Origin: CAMBDR01 sp046597185
GTDB taxonomy: Bacteria > Pseudomonadota > Gammaproteobacteria > Burkholderiales > Burkholderiaceae_D
Length of the DNA: 21,544 nucleotides
Direction: 5' to 3'
Assembly: GCA_046597185.1 (NCBI GenBank)
Contig: JBKJLF010000636.1
Coordinates: forward strand, 1 to 21,544
Shown here: in pieces, positions 1-7,093 of the stretch
Layout: each line of letters starts with the position of its first letter
Numbering within the stretch: the stretch's first letter is position 1
Position numbers and translations under genes: made by a program
Notes under the pieces: generated by a model
Told to the model about the DNA's origin: nothing
Databases searched by the model: none
What the model saw: only the letters and a program-made list of their open reading frames with translations

Positions 1-12
1 AAAGTGTGTTGG

Positions 13-34
13 GTGCCCCACCCGGGTGGGGCAC
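13..34. repeat. Perfect 22-bp GC-rich palindrome
   Basis: Two 11-base arms (GTGCCCCACCC and its reverse complement GGGTGGGGCAC) meet with no loop. It lies 32 bases beyond the stop codon of the minus-strand transposase-like gene, so it could act as a transcription stop for that gene, but no T-run follows on either strand. A dyad operator or element end is equally possible. The box GTTGGGT at 8-14, just before it, fits the integron R' consensus GTTRRRY, but no matching R'' was found. Confidence 0.6.
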
Positions 35-65
35 TGGTGGCTGCCGCTGTACCAGGGGCAATCGT

Positions 66-613
66 TCATGGGACACAAAGCACCAAATCAAGCCAGGTCA
101 TGACTTCGCTTAATCGCGTCTCGTGCAAGACCTTGCGCCAGAAAGTGCAGTCGTTTGCGGTATGGCCCCAATCGGGAAAGCGGCTGCGCAAATGAAAGGC
201 AAAACTCGCACAGCAACCAATGAGCGATCAATGAGCCAGTCACGCCAGCGCCGCACCGTGTGCCGGGCAAGGCGCAGGTGCGCGCAGGTGCGGCGTAGCG
301 CCCACCCGCATACGAGGCGATGTAATGCACGGTGCTGTACCGCCCAGTTGTACCAGCGCCGTGGTGCAATCCATTCGGGCAACCGGGAGCAGGTGCGCGA
401 ACATTTGTGGCAGTAGTAGCGCTTGACCGGAACCGGGTTCAGCGACTGGGCACTTGCCTGTCGCCGATCTGCTTTGCGCTGGTAACAGCCGTACTGCCAA
501 AATCGACCAAACCCACAATATGGGCAACACCGTGGACGGTACACGTCGGGCAGTTTGGCAAGGGCAGAAAAATGTTGAGCAAGGGTGGTGATGGTTGGTA
601 TAATTCGGTTCAT
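66..613 (-). pseudogene. Frameshifted zinc-ribbon/HTH transposase-like protein
   Basis: The N-terminal part (ATG at 613) reads through a zinc-ribbon-like segment (RCCPYCGFGRFWQYG, then YYCHKCSRTCSRLPEWIAPR) and an HTH-like stretch ending HTVRRWRDWLIDRS. After that this frame loses protein-like character. The expected continuation is in a different minus-strand frame: FAFHLRSRFPDWGHT, then FWRKVLHETRLSEVMTWLD, ending in VP and a stop at 66-68. Joining the frames gives about 182 residues, which matches my recollection of a family of small transposase-like proteins that also end in VP. The shift lies around 195-215. I cannot name an IS family and see no clear terminal inverted repeats. It is either a decayed gene or carries one sequencing indel. 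Confidence 0.6.
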
Positions 614-1056
614 AGGTCAGTCTCGTCTGATTGGTGGTGGTCTCGATAACTCCCACGATAACAGAGGTGGTCTGGCCTATCTTGTTTGTGTGCGTGTCCC
701 GCGCTTGAACTGGGGATTATTCTGGGATTTCACTGAAAATACGCGGGATGTGGGCGCGGGTTGTGGCTTAATTTATGGCGGACGTAACACCCATACACCG
801 CCCGGTCAAGAACAGGCACCTAACCCGACGTGCTTTACAAGAGGAGCGTAGAAACCTCGTATCACTCCCACTGGGACGGCAGGCTGTAAAGCACTGCTTA
901 CGGTGGTGCGAGCACAGGATCGGGGAAAAAGCGAATGTCACGTTGTAATGACGTGGATAGGGCTTGCAACATTATTCCACGCGAAAGCGGGCAGACTTCC
1001 CCTTGGTCTCACTTCACAAGAAAACGGGTAGAACCGTCTTTATGGAGGAAACGCAA

Positions 1057-2739
1057 ATGAATGCAGCAACACGGGCATGTGCATCCCCCAGCTTGTATTG
1101 GGCTGGTATCAACTGGCCAGAAGTACAACGGCAGGTAAGACGGCTGCAAACACGTATTGTGAAGGCAACACAGGCTGGCAAACACAACAAGGTGAAAGCC
1201 TTGCAATGGTTGTTAACCCACTCATTCAGCGGCAAAGCGTTAGCCGTGAAACGAGTGACTGAAAACAAAGGCAAGAACACCCCCGGTGTGGACAAGGTAA
1301 CATGGAAAACACCGGGTGCAAAGATCAACGCGATAGCGTCATTGACGCGGCGGGGTTATTCGCCGCTTCCGCTTCGGCGAGTACTTATTCCGAAGAAAAA
1401 CGGCAAGACCAGGCCACTGGGCATACCCGTTATGAAGTGCCGCGCCATGCAGGCGTTACACCTGCTGGCATTGGAACCGATTGCGGAAACCACATCCGAC
1501 CTGAATTCTTATGGATTCAGACCGGAGCGCTCAACTGCTGATGCAGGGCAACAATGCTTTAATTCCCTGGCAAAAAAGACAAGTGCGCAGTGGGTGTTAG
1601 AGGCCGACATTCAAGGCTGTTTTGACAATATCAGTCATGACTGGATGCTCGCCAATATCCCTATGGACAAGGCGATACTAGAGAAGTGGCTTAAGGCGGG
1701 ATACGTTTATCAAGACGAACTCTTTCCTACAGAAGCGGGTACTCCGCAAGGAGGTATTATCAGCCCGGTTTTGGCAAACATGACTTTGGACGGGTTGGAA
1801 GCGGTGTTGGCGGGTAAATTTCCGAAAAATACGCGGCCAAACTTGAAAATGAACATGGTGCGTTATGCAGACGATTTCATTGTCACGGGCAATTCGAAAG
1901 AATGGCTGGAACAAGAGGTTAAACCTGTAGTGGTAGCATTTCTGGCGGAACGAGGGTTAATTCTTTCGCCGACGAAAACCAAAATAACGCACATCAACGA
2001 GGAGTTTGACTTTCTCGGGTGGAATATTCGCAAGTACAATGGCAAGCTGTTGATGACGCCATCGAAAACGAATGTCAAAGCCCATTTGGACAAAATCCGA
2101 GAAGTTGTTAAGGCTAACATGATGGCGAAACAGGCAAATTTGATAAGACTGCTCAACCCGATACTACGGGGCTGGGCGAATTACCACCGCCATGTCGTCG
2201 CCAGTAAAACCTTTTCTAGGATTGATCACACGGTCTGGTCAATGTTATGGCGCTGGGCAGCAAGACGGCATTCCAATAAGAGCGCGCAATGGGTGAAGAA
2301 GCGGTATTTCAAAACTCAAGGCCCTCTGAACTGGGTTTTTGCTGCTACAGAAAAGAAAGAAGATGGCGCAGATGAGCAAATCACACTGCGAAAAGAATCA
2401 GACACACCAATAAAACGGCACGTCAAAATTCTGGCCGACGCGAACCCGCACGACCGCAACTGGGAGCCGTATTTTGAAGCCCGATGGGGCAAGAAAATGA
2501 TGGCATCTGCTCGGGGGAGTGTAAAGTTTTATCGAGTCTGGCAGCGTCAGGATGGCATGTGTGCCAACTGTCAGGAACCCATCAAATATGGTAGCTCTTG
2601 GGCGGTACGACATATCTTGAAAAGAACCGATGGTGGTACGGATGCTGCACGAAATCTTGAAATAAATCATCTCAAGTGCCATAGGAAGCAGTTGTATGCT
2701 GAAAAAGATGATATATTCTTTGTGAAACCGGGTGCTTAA
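1057..2739 (+). CDS. ltrA: Group II intron reverse transcriptase/maturase with HNH domain
   Basis: 560-residue multifunctional intron-encoded protein that helps the intron fold, splice and copy itself into DNA. The N-terminal region (about 10-90) is the RT0-type domain with the AVKRVTENKGKNTPGVDKVTW block. The RT fingers/palm follow (IPKKNGKTRPLGIP, then EADIQGCFDNISH, then AGTPQGGIISPVLANM), and the catalytic box is RYADDFIV. A maturase (X) region with LNPILRGWANYHRH is next. The C-terminus has an HNH endonuclease with CANCQ, HILKRTDGGTD, N and HLKCH, all intact. The start is chosen at 1057 because GGAGGAAA sits just before it; an in-frame ATG at 1042 is possible. No disruption is seen, so the intron may be active. 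Confidence 0.93.
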   Translation: MNAATRACASPSLYWAGINWPEVQRQVRRLQTRIVKATQAGKHNKVKALQWLLTHSFSGKALAVKRVTENKGKNTPGVDKVTWKTPGAKINAIASLTRRGYSPLPLRRVLIPKKNGKTRPLGIPVMKCRAMQALHLLALEPIAETTSDLNSYGFRPERSTADAGQQCFNSLAKKTSAQWVLEADIQGCFDNISHDWMLANIPMDKAILEKWLKAGYVYQDELFPTEAGTPQGGIISPVLANMTLDGLEAVLAGKFPKNTRPNLKMNMVRYADDFIVTGNSKEWLEQEVKPVVVAFLAERGLILSPTKTKITHINEEFDFLGWNIRKYNGKLLMTPSKTNVKAHLDKIREVVKANMMAKQANLIRLLNPILRGWANYHRHVVASKTFSRIDHTVWSMLWRWAARRHSNKSAQWVKKRYFKTQGPLNWVFAATEKKEDGADEQITLRKESDTPIKRHVKILADANPHDRNWEPYFEARWGKKMMASARGSVKFYRVWQRQDGMCANCQEPIKYGSSWAVRHILKRTDGGTDAARNLEINHLKCHRKQLYAEKDDIFFVKPGA

Positions 2740-2759
2740 ATGTGCCTTTGTTGAGGCTT

Positions 2760-2834
2760 GAGCCGTGTGCGCCGAAAGGCGCAAGCACGGTTCTTAGGGG
2801 GCTGGACGTGGGCAACCACGTCTGGCTACCCGAC
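2760..2834 (+). ncRNA. Group II intron domains V and VI
   Basis: Domain V is the 34-base hairpin at 2760-2793. It starts GAGCCGTG with the catalytic AGC triad at 2761-2763, has a GAAA tetraloop at 2774-2777 and closes with GCACGGTTC. Domain VI follows at about 2797-2831: a stem with GACGTGG and CCACGTC arms around a GCAA loop, then GGCTACCC. The adenosine at 2828, seven bases from the 3' end, is the likely bulged branch point. This is the most conserved part of the ribozyme and lies 20 bases after the maturase stop codon. Confidence 0.9.
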
Positions 2835-2898
2835 CCGCTACTGCTGCGCGGCTTGCGCTTGCGTTTTTGGGGCGGCAGATAAACGCTATTCGTTAGGC
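2835..2898 (+). other. 3' half of an integron recombination site ending in R' box
   Basis: The R' box GTTAGGC (2892-2898) starts the first readable cassette; recombination falls between G2892 and T2893. The 57 bases before it, up to the intron end, contain GCTGCGCG, a core string shared with the attC sites downstream. On the other side of the intron GCCTATC (675-681) differs by one base from GCCTAAC, the complement of this R' box. Joining 675-689 to 2835-2898 would give a site of about 79 bp, inside the usual attC range, so the intron may have split an attC. An attI site is an alternative. A 10-base direct repeat ACGCTATTCG occurs at 2883-2892 and 2916-2925. Confidence 0.5.
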
Positions 2899-2938
2899 AC
2901 TACTTATTCACTTTTACGCTATTCGAGGGACTGATTCT

Positions 2939-3808
2939 ATGAGCACATACACGATTGAGAGCCTCTGCGAGCAAGGAAAGCCCTTCGCGATGGCAATGCT
3001 TCTTCGAGCTATTCGCAGCGGTGAACCCTTCGTCACCTACGGTGCAATCAAGACCGAACTCGAACATCAATTAAACATTCCTTCAATCTTTACGGTTCAA
3101 ATTGGCTCGGTCGCAGGCACTTTGATGAACGACATTCTTGCTAAAGACGCAAATGCACCATTGCTAAATGTGATGATCGCTCGTCCGAATGGCATACCCA
3201 GCAGTGGCGTTGCAAATTACTTGGCGGACAGGTATCAAGACAACAAGCTTCGAAATTGGAAATTAGTCTCTCCCGAGAATAAAATCTCGATAGTTGAACA
3301 AGAGAGAAAGAAGATTTTCACTTACGCGCACTGGGAAGATATTGCCAAAAAACTGTACGGAGACATTCGTTCTATACAAACCCAAAACCTTAAGGGCACA
3401 GAGTACGACCACGCTGCAACAGGAGGATTCGGCGGTGAAGCCGAGAGCGAAGAACACCGACGATTGAAACTGTGGGTAGCAAAAAATCCTGAGGAGATTG
3501 GTGTGAAACCCAGCCCGCAAGTAACCGAGATAGAGGCACGGCTCCTCTCTGGCGATGAGGTCGATGTGCTTTTCAGCAGCGGTACGACGTTTCACGCCGT
3601 AGAAGTGAAGTCAAGCCGTTCGAACGATGCCGATTTCAAACGAGGTATCTACCAATGCGTGAAATATAGAGAAGTTAAGCGGGCTGAACACGCCCCCTTC
3701 AAAGTCAACGTTGAATCCATTCTGATCACAGAGGCTGAGTTATCGCCAGAACTAATTGAACGGGCACATTTGCTGGGGGTCAAGTGGAAACGCGTCAAAA
3801 TAAGTTGA
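2939..3808 (+). CDS. Cassette 1: PD-(D/E)XK nuclease-like protein
   Basis: 289 residues. The C-terminal half has a complete restriction-endonuclease-like signature: acidic helix EAESEEHRRLKLW (168-179), D209 in GDEVDV, E222-V-K224 in HAVEVKSS, and Q239 with Y243 in YQCVKY. The spacing D-x12-E-x-K-x14-Q-x3-Y is that of the QxxxY branch of PD-(D/E)XK enzymes (RecB/Cas4-like). The N-terminal 100 residues (FVTYGAIKTEL, then PLLNVMIARPNGIPSSGV) resemble a winged-helix-like module found in front of some DNA-acting enzymes; this is a weak resemblance. GAGGGA precedes the ATG. Predicted metal-dependent DNA cleavage, with a defence role inferred only from the fold and context. Expression probably depends on read-through from upstream. 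An alternative is a structural, non-catalytic member of the fold. Confidence 0.8.
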   Translation: MSTYTIESLCEQGKPFAMAMLLRAIRSGEPFVTYGAIKTELEHQLNIPSIFTVQIGSVAGTLMNDILAKDANAPLLNVMIARPNGIPSSGVANYLADRYQDNKLRNWKLVSPENKISIVEQERKKIFTYAHWEDIAKKLYGDIRSIQTQNLKGTEYDHAATGGFGGEAESEEHRRLKLWVAKNPEEIGVKPSPQVTEIEARLLSGDEVDVLFSSGTTFHAVEVKSSRSNDADFKRGIYQCVKYREVKRAEHAPFKVNVESILITEAELSPELIERAHLLGVKWKRVKIS

Positions 3809-3848
3809 GGGAAATCGCACGTGGTCTGGTTTTGCTTCGTAGCAAAAT

Positions 3849-3918
3849 GCCTAACCCGGCAGTCCACACGGCCGCTGCGCGATAAAGCCGCGCAGCGCCG
3901 GTGACTTTTACGTTGGGC
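3849..3918 (+). other. attC site of cassette 1 (70 bp)
   Basis: R'' GCCTAAC (3849-3855) and R' GTTGGGC (3912-3918). The inner stem is a perfect 9-bp pair, CGCTGCGCG (3873-3881) with CGCGCAGCG (3889-3897). L'' AGTCCAC pairs with L' GTGACT leaving one extra C, which is the extrahelical base that sets strand choice for the integrase. Confidence 0.95.
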
Positions 3919-3964
3919 GTCTTCTGCTGCATGAATCTCTGCCAACAAGAAACAAGGGGAAAGA

Positions 3965-4579
3965 ATGGTTGCGGCTTTCAAGAAGAAAAATACACTGGAG
4001 CAAACTGGATTTGCGTTATCGGACGGTGGCTTCACATACTACAATAGCCTTTATAGCTTCGATGAAGTTGTAGAAACCAGAATTCTTCGAAGCGTCCTAG
4101 AGCATAAAGTAATTCTCGTTGGCTCTGATTACCATCACTCCGTTTCAATAATGATCGGCCTTAAATCAGGGGAGCTGCTACAGGTAACAGAACAGCCAAC
4201 TTGGTTATCCGACAGCAAATTAAGCAGCGTAGAGCATGTTGAAAATCTGTTCTTTGTGATCTCGCAAAAATCATGGGATAACCGTGTTCAAAAATACACC
4301 AGACAGGTGAATGATGTTGGTTACTACGAATACAACGGGTGGCGCTTCTATCCCAAGCAACGAAAAATACAAGATATAAAAAACAACAAATACTATGACT
4401 TGAGTTCTGTCAATTTGTTGAAAAGTTATGGGTTCATTGGTGTTAAAGAGAAAAATGAAGGTCTCGGTTCTAAGCTCATAAAAAGCTTGGTTGGGGGGCA
4501 AGCCGGTATCGGAACACTGATCGATACTGACGTGTTTTTTGCTTTGCTAAAGCATTTCTTTGGCATTAGCTGGTCTTGA
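3965..4579 (+). CDS. Cassette 2: protein of unknown function
   Basis: 204 residues, preceded by a good ribosome site (AAGGGGAAAGA). I do not recognise the family. The first 100 residues alternate short hydrophobic strands (GFTYYNSLYSFDEVVE, HKVILVGSDY, SVSIMIGLKSGELLQV), and a shorter second block (GYYEYNGWRFYPKQRKI) has a similar opening. This is suggestive of one or two beta-rich PH-like modules but is not proof. The C-terminus has a glycine-rich mildly hydrophobic stretch (GGQAGIGTLIDTDVFFALLKHFFG) that could touch a membrane. No signal peptide or catalytic motif is visible. The codon use is AT-richer than the flanking chromosome, as is common for cassettes. It is the only convincing ORF in its cassette. 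Confidence 0.75.
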   Translation: MVAAFKKKNTLEQTGFALSDGGFTYYNSLYSFDEVVETRILRSVLEHKVILVGSDYHHSVSIMIGLKSGELLQVTEQPTWLSDSKLSSVEHVENLFFVISQKSWDNRVQKYTRQVNDVGYYEYNGWRFYPKQRKIQDIKNNKYYDLSSVNLLKSYGFIGVKEKNEGLGSKLIKSLVGGQAGIGTLIDTDVFFALLKHFFGISWS

Positions 4580-4616
4580 TGAGTCAGTTTAGTATGTTCA
4601 ATGAACACGAAAATCT

Positions 4617-4686
4617 GCCCAACCCGGCAGTCCACGCGGCCGCTGCGCGATAAAGCCGCGCAGCGCCGGTGACTTCTACGTTAGTC
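4617..4686 (+). other. attC site of cassette 2 (70 bp)
   Basis: R'' GCCCAAC (4617-4623), R' GTTAGTC (4680-4686). The central part is identical to the attC of cassette 1 except at two positions (ACG for ACA after GTCC, and CTTCTAC for CTTTTAC). R' departs from GTTRRRY at its sixth base, but cassette 3's own R'' (GACTAAC) matches it exactly, so the boundary is real. Confidence 0.95.
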
Positions 4687-4966
4687 GGGTTGTCCGCATA
4701 TTTTTCCCCATGCAAATTTCGTCACCCAATTCAAACACCTTCGCCCGCGCTGGCACCAGTGCGCCCTCGCGCAGGCGTTGCGCGCAGGCGACCGCCCGTG
4801 GGCTTATTTGCGCTTGGGTGCGCGACAGTTCGTTGACTTATGCTACCATCTCGACTAACCCAACGAGCAACCGGACACGCCTACCGCATCTTCGTTTTAA
4901 TCTTGCGCGGCATCAACGGTTTGGAATTTTTTTGGGCCGTCTCCGGGCGTGCCCGTTACCTTTACG
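4681..4966 (+). other. Cassette 3: short cassette without a convincing gene
   Basis: Only about 172 bases precede the R'' box. The longest plus-strand frame (ATG 4710, stop TAG inside the R' box at 4968-4970, 86 residues) runs through the whole attC, is rich in Ser, Arg and Ala, has no ribosome site and looks random. A minus-strand frame over 4681-4835 stays open for about 50 codons (NELSRTQAQISPRAVAC and on) but has no good start. It could be a gene remnant, a promoter-carrying cassette or a small RNA; I cannot choose. Confidence 0.6.
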
Positions 4967-4972
4967 TTAGAT
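4853..4972 (+). other. attC site of cassette 3 (long, 120 bp)
   Basis: R'' GACTAAC (4853-4859) and R' GTTAGAT (4966-4972); L' ends CCTTTAC as in the others. It is much longer than the 66-70 bp sites around it and does not share their GCTGCGCG core, so this cassette probably came from a different integron lineage. Confidence 0.88.
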
Positions 4973-4976
4973 TCGC

Positions 4977-5876
4977 ATGACCATCCCCACCGAGACCTAC
5001 GAAGCCGTCTTTGACGAATACTCCGCCGCGATGAGGTGGATGGCAGGGCTTGGGATCAAACTCAATCCGGGAAGAACCTCTCACTACGAAAAGGTCGTTG
5101 GGCAGTGGAAGGGCGCTTACAAAACTGCAACTGCGGATGAGGGGCGACAGATATTTCCAGACTTTGTCAGTTCAATGTTTGAAGTGTTTGACTTTGTGAG
5201 CATCTACAAGGCATTTGAGGGCGTCCCGGCCCATCAGCTCACATCTATCATTGGGAAACTTCAAAAAGGCGTGAATGGACCAATCAACGCAGAAGACGAA
5301 ACACCTGACTCCACCAGTGCTCGCAATTTCCTTTTCGAAGCCGCAGTCGCGGCAAAGGCCCATTGCCCTGATAAAGGTATTGAAGCCATTCTCGACGCGA
5401 AGTCCGATACTGGTATCAGCCTGAATGGGAAGAAATTATGGGTCGAGTGCAAGCGTGTCACAACCGTCGGGCGGCTTGAAAGCAATGCTCGAAAGGCTTC
5501 CAGTCAACTAGAAACGATACTCGCGGGGGAGGTAGGCTCTGGCCACCGTGGAATTGTCGCCTTGGATGTTTCTAAAATCTTGAATCGCGGTGACAGTATC
5601 TTTGTGACGCGGAACGATAGCGAATTGTTGGCGTCAGTGAATCGCATAATGGATCAGTTCATTGAGGAACACTCTCATATCTGGCAGCATATCTATGAGA
5701 GAAGGCACAAGAAGATCATCGGAACGATCATCAGATTCTCGTTCATGGCTAGCTCAGAAGCCAGAAATCTTTTGGTGCATACTTCGCAATGGGCTATGAA
5801 CCCGCGTCTGGGCGTCGCTACGAGTGACGAGCAGATTCAAAGACAGCTCGCGACCACGCTCGATACCACGCCGTGA
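4977..5876 (+). CDS. Cassette 4: PD-(D/E)XK nuclease-like protein
   Basis: 299 residues. The central part carries a restriction-endonuclease-like signature: E121 in the helix ARNFLFEAAVAA, D144 in SDTGISL, E157-C-K159 in LWVECKR, and Q177 in the following helix. The D-x12-E-x-K spacing equals that of the cassette 1 protein, though the two share no obvious overall similarity. The N-terminal 110 residues are helical and unrecognised; the C-terminal 100 have a conserved-looking helix plus a strand (KKIIGTIIRFSFMA). The role is probably DNA cleavage, with defence as the leading but unproven idea. The ATG lies only 10 bases after the cassette border with no ribosome site between, so the preceding cassette supplies whatever leader it has. 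A non-nuclease member of the fold is possible. Confidence 0.75.
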   Translation: MTIPTETYEAVFDEYSAAMRWMAGLGIKLNPGRTSHYEKVVGQWKGAYKTATADEGRQIFPDFVSSMFEVFDFVSIYKAFEGVPAHQLTSIIGKLQKGVNGPINAEDETPDSTSARNFLFEAAVAAKAHCPDKGIEAILDAKSDTGISLNGKKLWVECKRVTTVGRLESNARKASSQLETILAGEVGSGHRGIVALDVSKILNRGDSIFVTRNDSELLASVNRIMDQFIEEHSHIWQHIYERRHKKIIGTIIRFSFMASSEARNLLVHTSQWAMNPRLGVATSDEQIQRQLATTLDTTP

Positions 5877-5883
5877 AATGCGA

Positions 5884-5952
5884 ATCTAACCCTACAGTCG
5901 AGTGGACGCTACGCGATAAAGCCGCGCAGCGCCCCTCACTTCAGCGTTATGC
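5884..5952 (+). other. attC site of cassette 4 (69 bp)
   Basis: R'' ATCTAAC (5884-5890), R' GTTATGC (5946-5952). The core CGCTACGCG with CGCGCAGCG and the string ATAAAGCCGCGCAGCGCC are shared with the sites of cassettes 1 and 2. R'' is part of a longer 13-base match: ATGCGAATCTAAC (5878-5890) is the perfect reverse complement of 4966-4978. Confidence 0.95.
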
Positions 5953-5993
5953 TTTTGATTATTCGACAAACATGCAGTAAATATAAGGGATAT

Positions 5994-6575
5994 ATGACTG
6001 AGAAACATTACATCAAGGGCAGTATGGATGGCTGGTTAAGGGTCAAGCGTGAGCCATCCGGCGCAGAGATTTCAATACCTGATTTTTTGCAGGTAGACCT
6101 CACAGAATCTAAAGAGGGGCGGGATTATTTTGTTGTCCTTGAAGGTCTGGAACGTGGCAAAAAGTTTTCTGTAAAAATAGGCAACCTGACAAGTGCCTAC
6201 ACGGGCTTTAGTGGCATGGCGCATTTGCAGTTTAGCCTCTCCAAGGGCTTGCTGACTTATTCTGGTGGAAAAGTAAAAGCCATCACTGGCAGAGATCGAC
6301 CTATTCCCGTGGGCGCGCATCCGATACAGATACCAGACTTTCCGCATAACGCGCCCGACGCCTATACCAGGCAATCACGTTACGCCAAAACTTGGTTTTA
6401 TTTGGGCCACGGCGCAGCAGTGCCGGGCAGGAATGATCGTTATTTACATACGGGCACGCTAAGCGATGGTTGTATTACGGTTGACCCGGCTGAGTGGACT
6501 CAGCTCTATCAATATCTCATTCTCTGCAGGAGCGGCGATGGCAAAACAGTCGGCATGGTTTCAGTGGTGCGGTAG
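5994..6575 (+). CDS. Cassette 5a: L,D-transpeptidase-fold enzyme, putative effector
   Basis: 193 residues from the ATG at 5994, chosen because AAGGGA precedes it (the ATG at 5949 lies inside the R' box). The C-terminal half has the YkuD/DUF2778-type layout: PIPVGAHPIQIPDF (103-116), then FYLGHG with H139, then the active-site block LHTGTLSDGCITV with H152, S157, G159 and C160. Such enzymes act on the tetrapeptide stems of peptidoglycan as cross-linkers or carboxypeptidases. There is no signal peptide, so a periplasmic substrate would need delivery by another route, as with Tlde1-type type VI secretion effectors. The gene overlaps the next by 38 bases; that partner is exported, which fits an effector/immunity pair. 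A phage-type lysin or ordinary wall enzyme is the alternative. Confidence 0.75.
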   Translation: MTEKHYIKGSMDGWLRVKREPSGAEISIPDFLQVDLTESKEGRDYFVVLEGLERGKKFSVKIGNLTSAYTGFSGMAHLQFSLSKGLLTYSGGKVKAITGRDRPIPVGAHPIQIPDFPHNAPDAYTRQSRYAKTWFYLGHGAAVPGRNDRYLHTGTLSDGCITVDPAEWTQLYQYLILCRSGDGKTVGMVSVVR

Positions 6576-7092
6576 CCTGGTGGCTTTCGCTTCCACACTT
6601 ACGGTCGCAGCGAACATCACACCGCCCCGCTTGGCGCAGGATGACCTTTATAAACCGGGTGCGATTGTGACTTGGCTCAAGACGCATGGCGCTACGGCAG
6701 ACAAAGAAGCTGCCAATGCAATGTTTAATGATGGGGTAAAGTTAAAAAAGCGAGGCGAGAAAGGCGACTGGGGCCCCGCAGTAAAATCGTTCTGTGCAAG
6801 CGCGCTTTATTATCCAGCACCTAAGACTTTGATCGCTTGTGCTGATGTACAGCTACATTCCTTGGGTGTTTCTAGACATAGAGAGAAAAACATTTCGCGG
6901 TATAAGCAGCGCGATATGATTTCTATTGAAGCCATTTACCGCTCTGCCCTTGCAGCGGATGGCGTCCTCAATGCACTAACCCCGAGCGAAAAAGTAGAAA
7001 TCAAACAAAATACCGATTACCTCGCTGCGTTTATCCGCGCAGGGAAAGTGCTGGCTGATTGTCATCCGTTGCAAACATATGAGCTGAAATAA
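6538..7092 (+). CDS. Cassette 5b: exported partner, candidate immunity protein
   Basis: 184 residues from the ATG at 6538, picked because AGGAG stands at 6526-6530. The first 24 residues form a signal peptide (WCGSLVAFASTLTVAA, likely cut after VAA), so the protein should be periplasmic. The mature part is helical: NAMFNDGVKLKKRGEKGDW, then PAVKSFCASALYYPAPKTL, resembles a tetratricopeptide/Sel1-like repeat pair. The start lies inside the preceding gene, so translation is probably coupled and the two are made together. An exported protein coupled to a peptidoglycan-acting enzyme is the arrangement expected of a periplasmic immunity protein. I know no named family for it, so the role is inferred from context. 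Confidence 0.7.
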   Translation: MAKQSAWFQWCGSLVAFASTLTVAANITPPRLAQDDLYKPGAIVTWLKTHGATADKEAANAMFNDGVKLKKRGEKGDWGPAVKSFCASALYYPAPKTLIACADVQLHSLGVSRHREKNISRYKQRDMISIEAIYRSALAADGVLNALTPSEKVEIKQNTDYLAAFIRAGKVLADCHPLQTYELK

Positions 7093-7093
7093 G

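Larger units (their letters stand above)
690..2834 (+). mobile_element. Group II intron, chloroplast-like type, with ORF
   Basis: A self-splicing retroelement RNA with its maturase ORF inside. The 5' end is placed at a GTGCG motif (690-694; a GTGTG two bases earlier is an alternative). The 3' end is placed at the AC closing domain VI (2833-2834). CCCGCGC at 698-704 can pair with GCGCGGG near 755-761 as part of domain I. A 9-bp stem pairs GTGCTTTAC (829-837) with GTAAAGCAC (887-895). Segments before the ORF (about 935-1030) look like the conserved domain I-IV parts of the chloroplast-like (CL) intron class. The class rests on the ORF type: a long RT with HNH domain, unlike the short RTs of group IIC introns that usually invade attC sites. 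Borders are accurate to a few bases only. Confidence 0.8.

Noticed and set aside
240..656. 138-residue minus-strand ORF
   Set aside because: It is a shadow of the transposase-like gene in another frame; it lacks the cysteine pairs and family motifs.
690..2834. Group IIC-attC intron
   Set aside because: The location near an attC suggested it, but the ORF has an RT0-type N-terminus and an HNH domain, which group IIC proteins lack.
4710..4970. 86-residue ORF in cassette 3 as a real gene
   Set aside because: It runs through the full attC, has no ribosome site, and its composition looks random; kept only as a note in the cassette entry.
5949..5993. Earlier start for the L,D-transpeptidase-like gene
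   Set aside because: This ATG is part of the R' box and has no ribosome site; the ATG at 5994 has AAGGGA.
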